Assembly (NCBI GenBank): GCA_002102555.1 | Contig: MCFL01000180.1 | Span: 1 to 50,394 of the forward strand | DNA: 50,394 nt | DNA from: Catenaria anguillulae PL171 | Taxonomy: Eukaryota > Blastocladiomycota > Blastocladiomycetes > Blastocladiales > Catenariaceae | Direction of reading: 5' to 3' | Shown: in pieces, positions 9,340 to 21,123 of the stretch | How the letters are laid out: each line of letters starts with the position of its first letter | How positions within the stretch are numbered: the first letter of the stretch is position 1 | Program-made: the position numbers and the translations under genes | The notes under the pieces: generated by a model | Told to the model about the DNA's origin: nothing | The model's input: only the letters and a program-made list of their open reading frames with translations | Databases searched by the model: none

Positions 9340-11030
9340 TGCTCAGTGTTTCTTCCGTTGATAGTCCTTGAATCATGTCATGCGATTCCCAAACGTCGAG
9401 ATTAATATTCCCAACTGTCGAGGAGTATCAGGATTTAAATAGAGGGCTATGTATATACATCAGGAAGGCCATCTTCAAGTTGCCACATGCGCTGGGACAG
9501 TCCATTCCATGACTCGTGCGTCGTGAGGTCGTGACTATTGTTGAAGACTAAGGATTCATGCGAAACCACAGCGATAAAACAGCAAGCAAGATTGACTCGG
9601 AGAGCCGGGGATAAAGTAGCAAAAGTCCAAGGTTAATGGTTGACACAAGATACAAGAGGGGCATGGGCCACTGTGGATCCGCTGTTGAACGACCGACACC
9701 GACATTTTTCGGTTCATGAAGAAAGGGCACAATGACTCGCGAGAAGTTTCCGGGCACCCTATCAACAGCCAATATTCCTGACGCCTAAACCTTGCCCTAT
9801 TTAGATCATACGAATGCTCCCCCGGAGGAGATGTCAAGGTTGCGGTCGGCGGTCGACAGGCCAAGGGCAATGGGAAGAACGTGACGCGGCCGCGAAGCGT
9901 TGTCATGAGTCTGTCCCATTGTGGTCCCCCCTGATCCTCGCGCCAGTTGCGAACAGTCCACCAAGGATTCCCGTATCTCCAAGGCGGCGACTTGACGTAG
10001 ACAATCGATGAACGTATACTGCCGAGGAGGCGAATGGGTCAGCCAGCCAGACAGCCAGCCAGCCCACTCAGGTCGGCACCGATTCGAAAACCGATACAGA
10101 CCTCGAGGTGGTGAACGCCAATTGCTCTGATTCGCCGAAGAGAAAAAAAAGAGACATGACGTGGGAAACCACACGTTGGCAAGAGTCGTGCCGGTACTTG
10201 ACTCGCAAGACCGGATGAGTTAGGAGCAGCCTGCGTCATCATCGTCATCATCGCACCCGCGAGGCGCGATGGGCTTTTCTCGCAAACTCACTTTTCTCGT
10301 GTTCGGGAAGCGCTACCAGACCCACAGCGCGAAGCGATGAGTTTGGCAATTGGTTGTCGGAGGCGCACCAATGGAAAAAGCAATGGAGTCAAATGTGGAT
10401 GTGTCGTCGGCCGATCGAGTCGAGAGCAAAAAGCAAAGAGCGATCGCGAGTCAGCATGAGGATGGGTGAGGAAGGATGCAACGAACGAGCTACATTGAAC
10501 ACACATGCATTGCTATTCAGCAAACGACTGCTCTACTCTTCAGGAAGGAAGGATAGCAGGGGGGGGGGTGTACCAGCTCCATTTGTATCTGTCCATCGCA
10601 AGCTAGGTCTCTCTTGTTTGCGACTGTCTGCACCCGGCTCCCATGAGTCCATGACCATTTTTGTTTGCTCTTGCGATGGTTTCTTCAGCGCGAAAACAAC
10701 CGTGGGGTGATGGGGAAGCCTGAAAAAGGGCTGTCCGTCACTTTGACACATTGGTGACACAATTGCAGACACTGATCCTGTTCCCAAAAACGCGTGCGGA
10801 GGCGAGGCGGAGCCTTCGAAGCTGCGATGAAGCAAACGTCAGGCGTGGCAGGTGTTGTTCAGAGTTGTTTACATTCAATGCTCATTGTATTGTGTCCTCT
10901 TTGCAAGACAACGATTCATACATCTTCTTCTACAGTCTACTGCTCTATGCATTGCTTCCGCTCGGCCCTACCGCCTCGTTCTTTACAGTTTGTCTTGCCG
11001 TAAAACATCACGACCCGGTAACCGTGGCCC
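9340..11030. other. Gene-poor interval
   Basis: About 1.7 kb in which I see no supportable gene. ORFs here are short, overlap on both strands and lack family resemblance. A run of 10 G lies at 10559-10568. The upstream part should contain the promoter of the shorter ankyrin-like gene. Confidence 0.5.
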
Positions 11031-13088
11031 AGCTCACCGCACACTGGACCCGATTCATCGCCTTAGTGGCAAAGACGCCCACCCCCTCGGACACGCCCAA
11101 CCAAGAGGGAGCGGCGGCCTTTCCGGCTGCGCTCACCGCCTCCGGTGTCGCCAACGTTGCCGACTTCTCGGCTCGCGCCATTGCCGTGCTGATTCAAAGC
11201 GAAAACCAATTCAAAACGAACGCTACTGCCGCCCACCAGGAAGCCCAACAAGAGATCGGCCAACTTCGGCAGCAGGTTGCGGCCCTTGAGCTGTCGCTCT
11301 CGCAGACTCGGGTTTAGACCGGGCGCAAGATGACCTGTCCACCGTCAACGCTGATCTGCGGGACACCAACAACAACTACCAGATGCTACTCGCCCAGTCC
11401 GCGCAGGCCGCCGCCGTCGCCGCCTCTACCCAAGCACAAGGCCCGACGACAACGCTTCCGCCAGGAGTCCTGAAATTGACGCTGTGCTCAAGCGATTGTC
11501 GGCGCTTCCGCGATTCCAAGTTCCGCCATTGCTTGCGTGGAAAACACCTATAGTTGAAGCAGATTTTGCCGTGTTTGGTGACAAGGCGCGCGAGTTTATG
11601 AACGAGTTTGTTGCGTCACTCGATTTGCTTGTCGAGGTTCCTCATTATGTAGTTGGTATGTCTTGCAAGGTGATTGATCGGTTTTCAGCATTCATTCTGC
11701 GCAAGGATATGACGCTACTGGATGCGTTGCGTGCCCATTTCGTTGTCGCACGAGTCTTTCCTGGATTAGCCGATTTGCAGTGTCTCCTTCGCGGATCTAC
11801 TCGATACGTTGAGTACGTATACAGCTTTACACCACTGCCTGTTAACTGCTCTTGACAATCTAACTTGCGGTTTACTTGTGCTTCTTTCTCAGAGCCCTCA
11901 TTGGCAACACGAGGCGCACAGACAGCCGGCCGACTTACCCAAAAAAGATGGGTCATCGGCCAAGAAATCGACCTCTGTGCCGCCACCGACACCAAAACAA
12001 GTGGTTGACACAAGGTTGGGTCCCTCATCGTTTGCCCGTCCCGCGGTGCAGACTCTATCAGAGACCCCAGAACCGTCAACAACGACCAGAACCACAAGGA
12101 CTTCGACATCTACCTGAACCTGCTCCGCCAATTCCAGCAAGATTTTCCTTCTGCCCCCTTCAACTGGACCGAGCTTGGTCGTCGCACTCTCGACGCATTC
12201 ACGGTCCTTGGTGTTGGTGAGCCGCCCATCGGCAGCCAACCGGATGCCTTCGGCCGCAACATTTCAAACTCCGCCCGAAGCCTTGCTTCCGGCTTCGGGC
12301 TCTTGTTGCAGAAGCAACCACCGCCAGTGGGACAGGCAACAACGTCATCACGGAGCCTGAGGTTTGCTGACTTTGTCTTGCCTGATTGCGCTCTCGTGTC
12401 AACTCCATCTTGTTATGTCTGACTTTGGAACCTATTTCGAACTGGTAGGCTCAGCTCCTCGACTTGATGGACGAACACGAGTCCCGCGTCCAGCGTCGAG
12501 TCAATGGCCAAGCCGCCCGTCGCGACCAAAACAGCCAACGGGCCGCAACGCAAGCAGAACTTCAGTTACTGGCGCCGACAACGACTCGTGTATGTGACGT
12601 TCCGGGCTCTCTTCTTCATTTACATATTGATACTGACACAGCTAACAAGCTATGGAACGTCTGCAAAGTCGGCACCTCGCTCGGCCGCGGCATCGGTAGC
12701 AACCGGCTTGGCAGGCGCGGCCAGGAAACGGTCGACAAGCACGTTGGACTCGTGCGCCAGTGAGTTCCACGGCTTCATGGTGGAAGCCCGTCCGGCCCTG
12801 CGCGCGTAGGCGAGCCCGCCCAAGAAACAGCGGATTGTGGTTGACTTGACCAAGTCACCTGGGCCACCAACATATGAGGGACCTTTTGAGATCCCCTCAT
12901 CCCCGCTTGTTGGTCTCGTCAAGAACGAGAGTTATGATGTGGAAGGCGAGGGAGGCGAGGAGGGCGAGGAGGGTGAGGAGGGCGAGGAGGGCGAGGAGGG
13001 CGATGCTGGACATGAGCACATCAATGAGGAGGAGGATAATGATTTCCATGGGGAGGCGGACAATGGGACCTGGGGAATGCGCGAGTAG
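11030..13088 (+). pseudogene. Broken coding region, gag-like (possible LTR-element relic)
   Basis: Treated as a fossil. Protein-like segments on the plus strand include an Ala/Gln-rich coiled coil (about 11.03-11.45 kb), a helical segment with gag-like spacing (about 11.48-11.81 kb), a segment with YLNLLRQFQQDF (about 12.09-12.36 kb) and an acidic Glu/Gly tail ending at 13088 that follows a VVDLT motif resembling a SUMO-interacting site. The segments lie in different frames, so the region looks broken in several places, although one intron-like interval with a strong donor and acceptor occurs near 11.82-11.89 kb. No protease, reverse transcriptase or integrase and no convincing terminal repeats were seen. 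Age looks moderate. The alternative is a decayed host gene. Confidence 0.35.
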
Positions 13089-15107
13089 CCATCGCGAAGT
13101 GGAGTAGGCCGGGTGGGTGTATGGAAAGCGTCGCCGAGTCATGCTTGTGTCCATGCTCGTTTGTTTCGTTTCGTTCATCTTTCCTTTTATTTAACTTTGT
13201 TCTCTTTTGTTGCTTTGCTGCTTTCTTTTTCTTCTGTTCCCATCCACGTCACCAGTTTGCATTTTCTTTTCTTTCACGTTGTATGTGCAGACATCGCATC
13301 GTGAAGTTGGCTGTAATCGACTGTGAATCTACATCATTTCCCGATATTCATAAGCTATCGGGCAATCATTTGACCCTTGGCAATGTAATCAGTCCGCAAC
13401 AGCATCAATGGAACCGCAACGGCATAGCGCCTGCTGTTGCTGTTTCTCGGCCCGCTCGACTCTTTAGTGGAACAAGCGACAGAGATTGAATCGCGAAAAC
13501 AGCTCTCCTTTAACGTCCTCAACCAGCGCAACGATCCAACCTTCAGCCCGAGTGAGCCAGCTGCATTGTGGATGGGTGGATGCGGCTGCTTGATTGGCGT
13601 GTTGATACTTGTGTCCACACCGTGCTATGTGTTTTCCTACCACAATTTGCCATTGGAATCGGAGATGCGTACACCCCCAATGTGGCTGTAAAAACAGCCT
13701 CGTTTTTTGCACGTTGGGTATCGAAAGGGGGGTTGAGCCTCCGCTATAACCTTCCGTGTACGCATCTGCCTGTGTGTTTCGTTTTGTTTCACACTGCCGA
13801 TTTCAACCCAGCTGCATGGGCCTATTCTGCGCTCACTCGATCCGTCGTCACCACTGCACTGGCATGGTTCTTCGACGCAACCTGAACTCGACCTTGGGCA
13901 CGACGCGACACGACCGTGACGCAAACAAGTCAACCAATACGTCCGTCGACTTGCAACTTGTCAAGATCGGTGGTGACCCAATACGAGATGATACAGTACT
14001 CTTGTTGCTGCGCGCTGTACTACACGGGCAACAATGATTGCTTGGGTACTGGCGTTGACGCAGTTTCATTTGTACCAGCGGCTCGTCAAGTCAACTCGAC
14101 CATGATCTTTGACGACATACGCTTGGCGGCGCCGGTGCGTGTCTCTTCTTCTTTTTTTTCGGTGTACTTTTGTGCTTGCCCTGCGGCGAAACGGCGGTTG
14201 TGTCATTTTGGAGTCGAGTCTAGTGTCGTTTTCTCGGTCCTTCGTCGTTGTTGAGAAAGTACGGGCTCGGCAATCCGAGCACCCAAGGAGCTTCTTTCTC
14301 GCGAAAAAAACGAGTATGTTCTATCGTCGCCACTTGACATTGGCTGCTATTGCTGATCTGACATAAACGATGCTCCCCTTTCAGGTATTCAAATCTCGAA
14401 CATCGTCTTCCCGGCGTCTACTTCGTTGGCGGCGCACTGGTGGAAGCCACATCGTAAAGTCCAACCTTTGCTCCCAAGTTCCACGTCCGCCGGCTCTGCC
14501 GTAAAAATACGTTGGCTCAAACGCCGAGGACGACTTGCATGCGGTTCAATTACCAAGAGAATGATGAGATCTTCTCGGGGAGTTTTCGGTATCATGTTGC
14601 AAAAGCTGTTGGTTCCTCTCATGGCACGACGGTAACCTTTTTTTTATGTACAGTTACGTGAGTTAAGAGGCCTTATTCTGACTGGGAAGGAAAGAATCGA
14701 GTTAGACTGGGAATCGCACGTGCACCAGGATTGTTGACTGTAAATGCCGCTCCCTTCGGTCGAACGATTGCGACAAGTTCACGAGATTGTTTGGTTAGAG
14801 AACTTGAAGAGCAAGAGCTGGCAATTGAATACTTACAGTGACAGAGGTTGAAGAGCATGAGCTTACACACGTCGTAAGTCGCAAGCGATGATGCATTAGG
14901 AAGGTGCTGCAACGGACACAAAGAACAAAGCAAACAGGATAAAAACAAAAGTACAAAGAATCACTCGTGGGCCGGGGCACGGCGGTGCACGACGCAAGCG
15001 CCAGCCCAGCGACGGTGTTTCCGGTCTTGGGGGGGGGGGGGTGGAAGGACGACCGGCAGCGTTGGGCGCAGGCTGAATGTGGTGGTGATGGTCCCACAAC
15101 GCAACCA
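13089..15107. other. Gene-poor interval with one dispersed repeat copy
   Basis: Two kilobases without a convincing gene. Pyrimidine-rich tracts at 13.17-13.28 kb and 14.13-14.17 kb resemble 3' UTR or intron sequence. A 52-nt motif at 14738-14789 is shared with two sites near 20 kb. A run of 13 G lies at 15029-15041. A short coding-like stretch at 14.38-14.63 kb could not be tied to any family. Confidence 0.4.
14738..14789 (+). repeat. Dispersed 52-nt repeat, copy 1
   Basis: It begins CTGTAAATGCCGCTCCCTTC and ends near GAGATTG. It is nearly identical to 20142-20193 and recognisably related to 20708-20752. Read on the minus strand all three encode variants of ELVAIVRPKGAAFTV. Confidence 0.8.
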
Positions 15108-15935
15108 TCAACTCGAGTTCAAAGTTGAGCGCCGCGTCGGAACCTCGTCGTGCACCGCGCGCCCGGAAGCAAAGACACAAGTGCCCTGCTCGAGCCACAT
15201 GTGGTTTGTTGCCTTGGCCGTCACCCTATGCAAACGAATCAGAGTCAGGACCGATGTACATCGACAGGATCGTTTAGAGGAAAAGAGGACCAAAACGTAC
15301 ATGGCCATCGTTGGCAGCTGCCCAAGCAAATGCCACCCAGAACACGGGTCTGAGTTGCCCTTATTGGTAAAGCCGAGGGACACAACGCCAGCAGGAGCCT
15401 TGAGGGCAGGCTGGGCGTCGTCGAGCGCGACAAAAATCCCGGAGACGACAGCCTTACGCGGCTCGCCCTGGTTGGGCGCAAGCCGAGGGTCCTTTTTGTG
15501 AATGACGAAGGCGGCGTCGCCTGGGGAATGGTCCGGGGAGTTGGACTTGGCAAAGAGGTTGGCGGGCAAGTCGAACTTGGCCGCCTCGGCCATAGTGACT
15601 TCGTACACGCGTTCGACCGTCAAGTTGTAGTATGAAAAGAGCAGGACTGGGAGAGCCAAGGAATTGGGCCCATTGGCGATGAACATGTACGCTTCGTACA
15701 TGTACGGGGGCAAGTTGGCGGGCAAGCCCCCGACGCCCTTGTAATAGAGCCTCTGGGCGATTTTGAAGTCGCCCGAGACAACGACACGAGCAGCGTTGAC
15801 GTCCTTGGTGGTGGACGACGGCAGACGGGGCGACGGCGGGGGCGAACGCGATGGCGACGGCGAGCGAGAAGCAGACGACGAAGCGGAATCGAGAGAAGTA
15901 TGGATGGTGAAAGTGGTCAAGCCAGAAGAATCCAT
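15108..15935 (-). CDS. Unrecognised 250-residue protein
   Basis: CDS join(15108..15225,15301..15935), with a 75-nt intron (15226..15300) that has a GTACGT donor and a TAG acceptor; 753 nt, 250 residues. It starts MDSSGLTTFTIHTSLD, then has a Ser/Pro/Arg linker (about 20-45), then a globular-looking region with YMYEAYMFIANGPNSLALP, LLFSYYNLTVERVYEV, GDAAFVIHKKDPRL and SGWHLLGQLPTMAM. I do not recognise the family. The intron is a multiple of three and open, so an unspliced product would also read through; the strong donor favours removal. Its start lies just downstream of a damaged ubiquitin-protease segment on the same strand, so it might be the C-terminal part of that gene rather than independent. 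Confidence 0.55.
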   Translation of the reverse strand: MDSSGLTTFTIHTSLDSASSSASRSPSPSRSPPPSPRLPSSTTKDVNAARVVVSGDFKIAQRLYYKGVGGLPANLPPYMYEAYMFIANGPNSLALPVLLFSYYNLTVERVYEVTMAEAAKFDLPANLFAKSNSPDHSPGDAAFVIHKKDPRLAPNQGEPRKAVVSGIFVALDDAQPALKAPAGVVSLGFTNKGNSDPCSGWHLLGQLPTMAMYVLVLFSSKRSCRCTSVLTLIRLHRVTAKATNHMWLEQGTCVFASGRAVHDEVPTRRSTLNSS

Positions 15936-15959
15936 GATGAGAGTTGTTGAAGTACGAGT

Positions 15960-16850
15960 TGTGGTGTGTGTGGGTAGGATGGGAATTGTCGCACAGCACG
16001 TAGGCACCTTTCTTGGTCTCTTCGCGCTGCACAGCCGCGGCTTCGACGGAAATCGTCTCGTCGTTGTACTTGATCCACTCGCCCGTTGAATGTTGGTGGA
16101 CAAGCGTGTAGTAATGCCCGTGGCCGAGCGAGATGCCCTGGTGGACGATGATTGCGTGCAGCTGATACTCTGCCTGGGCATTAATCAGCAAGACACGCGA
16201 GCCGATCCAAGTTGAGCGTGACGGACGGTTAATGGGCTCGTTGAGCTCGTGGGTATGGGTATGCGTGACGATTCCAATAAGTGTGCAAGTTGAATGACGA
16301 GAAGGGGTGGCAGATCTTGTACGGCTTGATGCGGGTGTCATTCCGCTAGCGAGGTCTGGGAGGCCGCTCTTGACATCGCGTCTGTAGTCGAGCAGAGGGC
16401 CGAGCAAGTCATGCGCATCTTCTTGGGCTCAACATTGCGGGTCCTGCAGACGCAATGAACTTCAACTTCAACAGGTCGATCACTTCGGTGAAGCTTGATC
16501 CATGGCCCGCAAAAGGGGTCTCAAGTGCGCCAGTGTGTTGCGGGTGACTTTGAAACCATTGTTGCGCAAATAGGGGTTCCAGTTGGTAGAGACAGTTTCA
16601 GGGCGGATATTGGCGTACTCGACGAGGGCTTGGCCCAAGGCGTTGATGTTGGGATGGCGGCGGCGACAGGCCAGCAGCAACGGACAACTGCTCATCGAGG
16701 CGGCGCGAGTTTTGAGAATACCGAGGCAACATTGCCGAAAGCTATGCGGCGAGTTGCCATCGCTGTCGAGAGATCTGATCAGGGCGGGCCGAGCAGGGAA
16801 TATTTTGTCTTGGTGAGACCCAAGCTCAAAGGAGTGACTCACTCATTCCG
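15960..16850 (-). pseudogene. Damaged or unresolved ubiquitin-specific protease (USP) gene
   Basis: The minus strand encodes the C-terminal USP signature: YQLHAIIVHQGISLGHGHYY followed by TLVHQHSTGEWIKYNDETIS and GAYVLCDN, which matches the His box (GHYY), the WxKYNDE strand and the terminal AYVL of C19 peptidases. Further upstream (16480-16842) lies a segment with SCPLLLAC and ALVEYANIRPETVSTNWNPY that resembles the region after the catalytic Cys box. The pieces are in different frames, and I could not find introns that join them or an intact NxCxxN Cys box. It is therefore either a decayed host gene or one with introns I cannot place. An acceptor-like TGCCCAG precedes the His-box exon at about 16.17 kb. 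Confidence 0.5.
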
Positions 16851-16996
16851 GGTCGCAAGGGAAATAGTTATACTTGAATGGATATGGGTCAGCAATTATA
16901 CACAATAATGGAGGAGAGGTCATGTAAAAACAACCGGGATGAAATCAGGGTAATGCAAGCAACAGTTGAGTCAACTACATCCTTCACCACCCGAGC

Positions 16997-19856
16997 TCAA
17001 ATCAGGATGGTAACCCACGTCACGTACACCATTGCCACAATCCCAAACACAAACATTCCCCAGTCCAACACCTTGGTCCCCCACCCAGCATCGGGAAACA
17101 CACGGAGGTGGAATGCGGTCGGGTACAAGAAGCTCAATGGAATACATGCGAACGATCCAATGAGCGCCACCAACTTGTTGAGTGCATCCGCGCCCGCCAG
17201 CGCCAACGTCGCCACCGCTAACACCAGTCCCGTGCGCAGCGCATTCTTTTGCCACTTGTGCCACGCCGAATGCTTGCCCGACGCATGTGGCAGCAAACCT
17301 TGCTCGAGAATACGCGCAACAGGAAACAACACGAGCGGCCACGTGAACACAATGGCAATGATGTACAGAATGAAGACGGCTTGAGCGACGCCCGATTGCG
17401 GCAGGTTGAGCAGCACAATGGTTTGCACCTGGTTGCCCCACGCCAAGTATCCGCACGATGCGACAAACAGGTACACGGCCGTGGCAACCACCATGACGGC
17501 CGTAAGCACGCGCCCAAAGTTGTGCGGGTTGCGCATCGACTGGGCGATTGGGATGACGAGGCCAACACCCTCAAACGTGTAAACGGCCGTGCCAATAAAC
17601 AAGGGGAACGATTGCTTGTTGAAGTGGACCACGTCGGGTGAGGGTCCGCCTTGCTCGGCCATGGTGGAAAAGGCCGCAACGCAGACGACCGCGAGACCGC
17701 CGAGGATGAACACGTCGCCGATCAGCGAAAACCCAGCAAAGGCTTTAATTTTGCGGACGAGCGCCATGGGAATGTAGATACAGACTTGGATGGCAATCAG
17801 GTATGCCATGCCGTGCGGGCCGAGGGCCCATGAGGGCGAGAGGTTCATTTGCTTGAGCAGGCCGAGGAGGTTTTGGCCAATGAACACAATGTACCTGGGT
17901 TAAAAAATAAAAGTCAGAGGGTTGAGAACTCAACGGTCAATTGTGATGTAGATGAAAAGGTCCGGAAACGCACGCAGCACAAAAACCCATCTGACTCATG
18001 GTAATACTCGCCAACACCAAGTACCGCAACACTGGCCCGTACAGCGTCTCTGCAATGTCGCCAAACGACCCTGGCACCCTCAAGTTGACCTTGGCCAGCA
18101 ACAACATGCCGCGCGCCGATAGCCACGCAATCAGGATGAGAAACAGGAAAGAGAACGTGAGCCCGCCATCCTTGAATGCCGACGGCAAAAACAAGACGCC
18201 TGTGCCAATGGATGCCTTAATGAGCAGCAAGAATGCCTTGCGACTGCTTGCTGTCCCAACCGGCTGTGCCGCGGGACCCGAGGGCACAACAAGCGGCGAA
18301 CGCAAAGACGCGGCCCTGCTGGATGCACGCGAAAGAACACGCCGCCCACCGCCACCAAGCAATGCCGATGACTCGTCATATGCACCCTCTCCCAACCCAG
18401 CCTCTTGCTCGTCCTGGTCCAGAAACAAGCCAACCTCTTCCTCGTCGACCAGCGCGCCGAAGCCAAGCAAGCCGCTACCCCACGCAGCGGATCCGGCAGG
18501 TGGAGCGACGCGCGGGGCGGGAATCCCCCAGTCTTCGAGCTCGTCCTCGTCCCACAATGCAGCGCCTCCGTATTGCTGGTATCCCATGGCGAGAAAGTCA
18601 AAGAAGGAGCGTGTCGGTAAGAGGCCGTAAGGAGTAGGTGGCGGCGAGCGCAAAAGTGGCGCGTGTGGGTCCGACAAGTGCGTAGATGAGCGGCGATGTG
18701 GTGTGGCGTCGGACGCCGAGGTAAGCGTGCCGTACGACAAAGGTTTGGCATGGGTCGGGGCCAATTGTGTGAGCACGGGTCTCCCATCGGATGGCAGCGA
18801 CGTGGATCGGCCGTGTTGCGCACTTGACGCGCGGCGCGAGATGGCGGCCGCGACCCGTTCGTGCCTGCGAGGGTCCATGTGCAGCAAGAAAAAGCGTCGC
18901 AACCCACCGGGCACCAGCAAATCGCGAGCACGGAGCAAATGCAGCGGGCGTGCTGGGTTGGGTACCTCAATGTCTTCGTCGACAGAAACGGGGACAAGCG
19001 TTGGGCTTCCGCTGCTCGCAGACGCAGACTGTTTGGACTTGCCGTCATCGGAAAACCGCACGTGCAATGCACGGGCAATGCCCTTGGGCACGCTTGACAT
19101 GGATTTGGCGCGGCGGCGGCCGTGCACGACACGATTGATGATGGGTTGTTCGCGGTACTTGTACACGTCACGTACGGCGAATCCAGACAGGAGGGCAAGT
19201 GCTGGAGAGCCAATGGCCGGGTCGAGCAGTTGGGCAGCCACGAGCTCGTCGTCGTCGGTGGCAGATGTGGCCGGCGCTGTTGTCTGAGCGTTGCTTTTTG
19301 AAGCTGGAGCGGTCGTGACGGCAGGTGGAGGAAGAATGCCAAGCGCAGTTGATATGCGGCGTGTTCTTGGCGGAATAGGCGATGCGCCGTTGGAGGATGA
19401 CCCATTGAGCGGCAACGCACGCACCGACGGGGTTGGTGTGTTGCGAGCAATCGACGAAGTGCGACGTCGCTCGAGCAGCGGCGTGTTGGATCCCGATTCC
19501 GAGTTGGGGTTGAGGGCCGACCCGGGCGGTGTGGATCCGAGTGGAATGCCAGCCGCTGCATTGCCAGAGCGGGGAGAAGTGGACACAAGGTAGTTTTCGA
19601 GCACTTGGGCAATGTGCGAACGTGGCAGCGACGCGGGAAGCCCTGGGGGCACGGTAAGCGCATTGTTGGCGGAAAAGCTCGATGCCAGGGTTGGCATGTC
19701 GGGCATCACGTCGCCAGCTTCGGTCGGGTTGCCGGCCGCGCCAAGAGCAGTCCCGGGAACGGGCTGCGGGTTTGACACGGCCCGCGGGCGGGTGGAAGCC
19801 GGTGGCGGAGGCGGCGGAGGGGACGTGCCGCCGTCAGTGTTGTTGTTGTCGGACAT
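16997..19856 (-). CDS. AVT3/AVT4-like vacuolar amino-acid transporter (AAAP/SLC36 family)
   Basis: CDS join(16997..17894,17974..19856), 926 residues; the 79-nt intron (donor GTGCGT) joins MGFCAA to YIVFIGQN in frame, a junction conserved in the family. Residues ~1-530 are Pro/Ser-rich, predicted disordered and cytosolic. The transporter domain follows with the TM1 signature SSRKAFLLLIKASIGTGVLF and FLPSAFKDGG, and later ALVRKIKAFAGFSLIGDVF, TAVYTFEGVGLVIPIAQSMR and YLAWGNQVQTIVLLNLP, giving about ten or eleven membrane segments. Yeast Avt3/Avt4 export neutral amino acids from the vacuole with protons; this protein shares their long N-terminus and GTGVLFLP motif. Substrate is inferred from family only. 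The start ATG (19856) precedes MSDNNNTDGG; the open frame extends further upstream without protein character. Confidence 0.88.
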
Positions 19857-20141
19857 AGCGATAGCAAAGCGATGGGGTGCTATGGAGGTGATTCGGCCGA
19901 GAGGAGAAAAGAGTAGAGAGCAAATGCGCCGAGTGGTCGTGGATTGCAATGCATGGAAAGTAACGAAAAGCCCAGGCAATACGCCAACCTGGGCACCGAT
20001 CGGCTGGGGCACGGCTAGACACGGTCGGGCCCAGTCGCGGCACCGCCATACCGCTCCCCAACCAGTGTCACGTGCAGGTTTCTTGCGGTTGGGCAGCATC
20101 CATTCAGAGTCAGACCGTTCCAGCCGTCGACCAAAAAAATA

Positions 20142-20193
20142 CTGTAAATGCCGCTCCCTTCGGTCGGACGATTGCGACAAGTTCAAGGGATTG
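20142..20193 (+). repeat. Dispersed 52-nt repeat, copy 2
   Basis: Matches copy 1 at 14738-14789 with only a few differences. It lies about 285 nt upstream of the transporter start codon, at the near edge of the repeat island. Confidence 0.8.
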
Positions 20194-20354
20194 CTTTCTT
20201 GAAGAGACTGCATCAAAAACCGCTGAGATTGGAAGAAAACAGTCAAAATCGCTGGGCGCAAGCCGGACAAGCACATGTATATGGATGGATGCAAAGGGAC
20301 AGACAAATAAGGCGAGGGGAATCGCAGGCAGCGGCTGAGTGAAGAAATTGAATC

Positions 20355-21123
20355 GAATCGCTGGCTGCGGCTGACTCGTCGACCTGACTTGAATCCGCAC
20401 GCCTGCTTGAATCGCTGGCTGCGGCTTCTTGAGATCAAGAACAAACGAGACTGAGAGACTGATAGAGAGAGATTGAGAGACTAGATTGATTGAAGCGACT
20501 AAGACTAAGACTAGACAGACTAACAGCTTGAACTTGTGACCGATGATCGGCAAGATGGCTTAAATCTATGAACTTTCGGCTTAAAACACTAAACAGAACG
20601 GTTCGATCCCTTGCGGTTCGGCGGAACGGACGGCTCCCTGCCCTTGTTTATTCGTGTTTTGACTGGAGCTTGATCACGTGTGGTTACAGACAACGAAGCT
20701 GGGAATACTGTGAGTGCCGCTCGCATAGCTCGGACGATTGCGCCAAGTTCACGTTCACTGGAACTGCGAAAATACTGAGGTTGTATGTTTATGTATACTG
20801 AGGTTGTATGTTTATGTACGCCGCTGGAGCTCAAACTGAAGGTGTTGTGCGGCTGTTGAGAGTGGTTGTCGTGGTCGCCATTGGTGAATCGCTGGGCGCG
20901 GCTTCTTGAAGTGATAAAACGGTCAGGGACCAATGCTGCATCGCTCATCTTGCGCTGATTCGAATCGCTGGCTGCGGCTTCTTGAGATCAAGAATCGTGA
21001 GAAAGAACCAACGAGACTGAGCGACTGATAGAGAGAGATTGAGAGATTGAGAGACTGGATCGATTCGCGGGCTGCGGCTGCTTGAGATCAAGAACCAACA
21101 AGACTGAGAGACTGAGAGACGTA
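20355..21123. repeat. Diverged repeat array with core GAATCGCTGGCTGCGGC
   Basis: At least five copies of a core that begins GAATCGCTGGCTGCGGCTTC (near 20355, 20409, 20886, 20962 and 21060). Three are followed by TTGAGATCAAGAA and then a run of GACTGAGAGACTGATAGAGA-type units. Spacing is irregular, roughly 50-100 nt with one longer gap, and copies differ by point changes and length, so the array is old or unevenly duplicated. No coding sense is evident. Confidence 0.8.
20708..20752 (+). repeat. Dispersed 52-nt repeat, diverged copy 3
   Basis: It reads CTGTGAGTGCCGCTCGCATA and ends GCCAAGTTCAC, a diverged relative of 14738-14789. It is preceded by ACAACGAAGCTGGGAATACT, a segment also found in the duplicated unit near 22.6-22.7 kb, which links this copy to the rest of the repeat island. 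Confidence 0.7.

Noticed and set aside
15226-15300. Reading through the 75-nt interval as coding sequence
   Set aside because: It is open and in frame, but the GTACGT donor and TAG acceptor match the other introns here, and the encoded residues (Ser/Cys/Arg-rich) look unlike the rest.
20595-20640. GGTTCGATCCC resembling a tRNA B box
   Set aside because: No matching A box at the right distance and no cloverleaf can be drawn.
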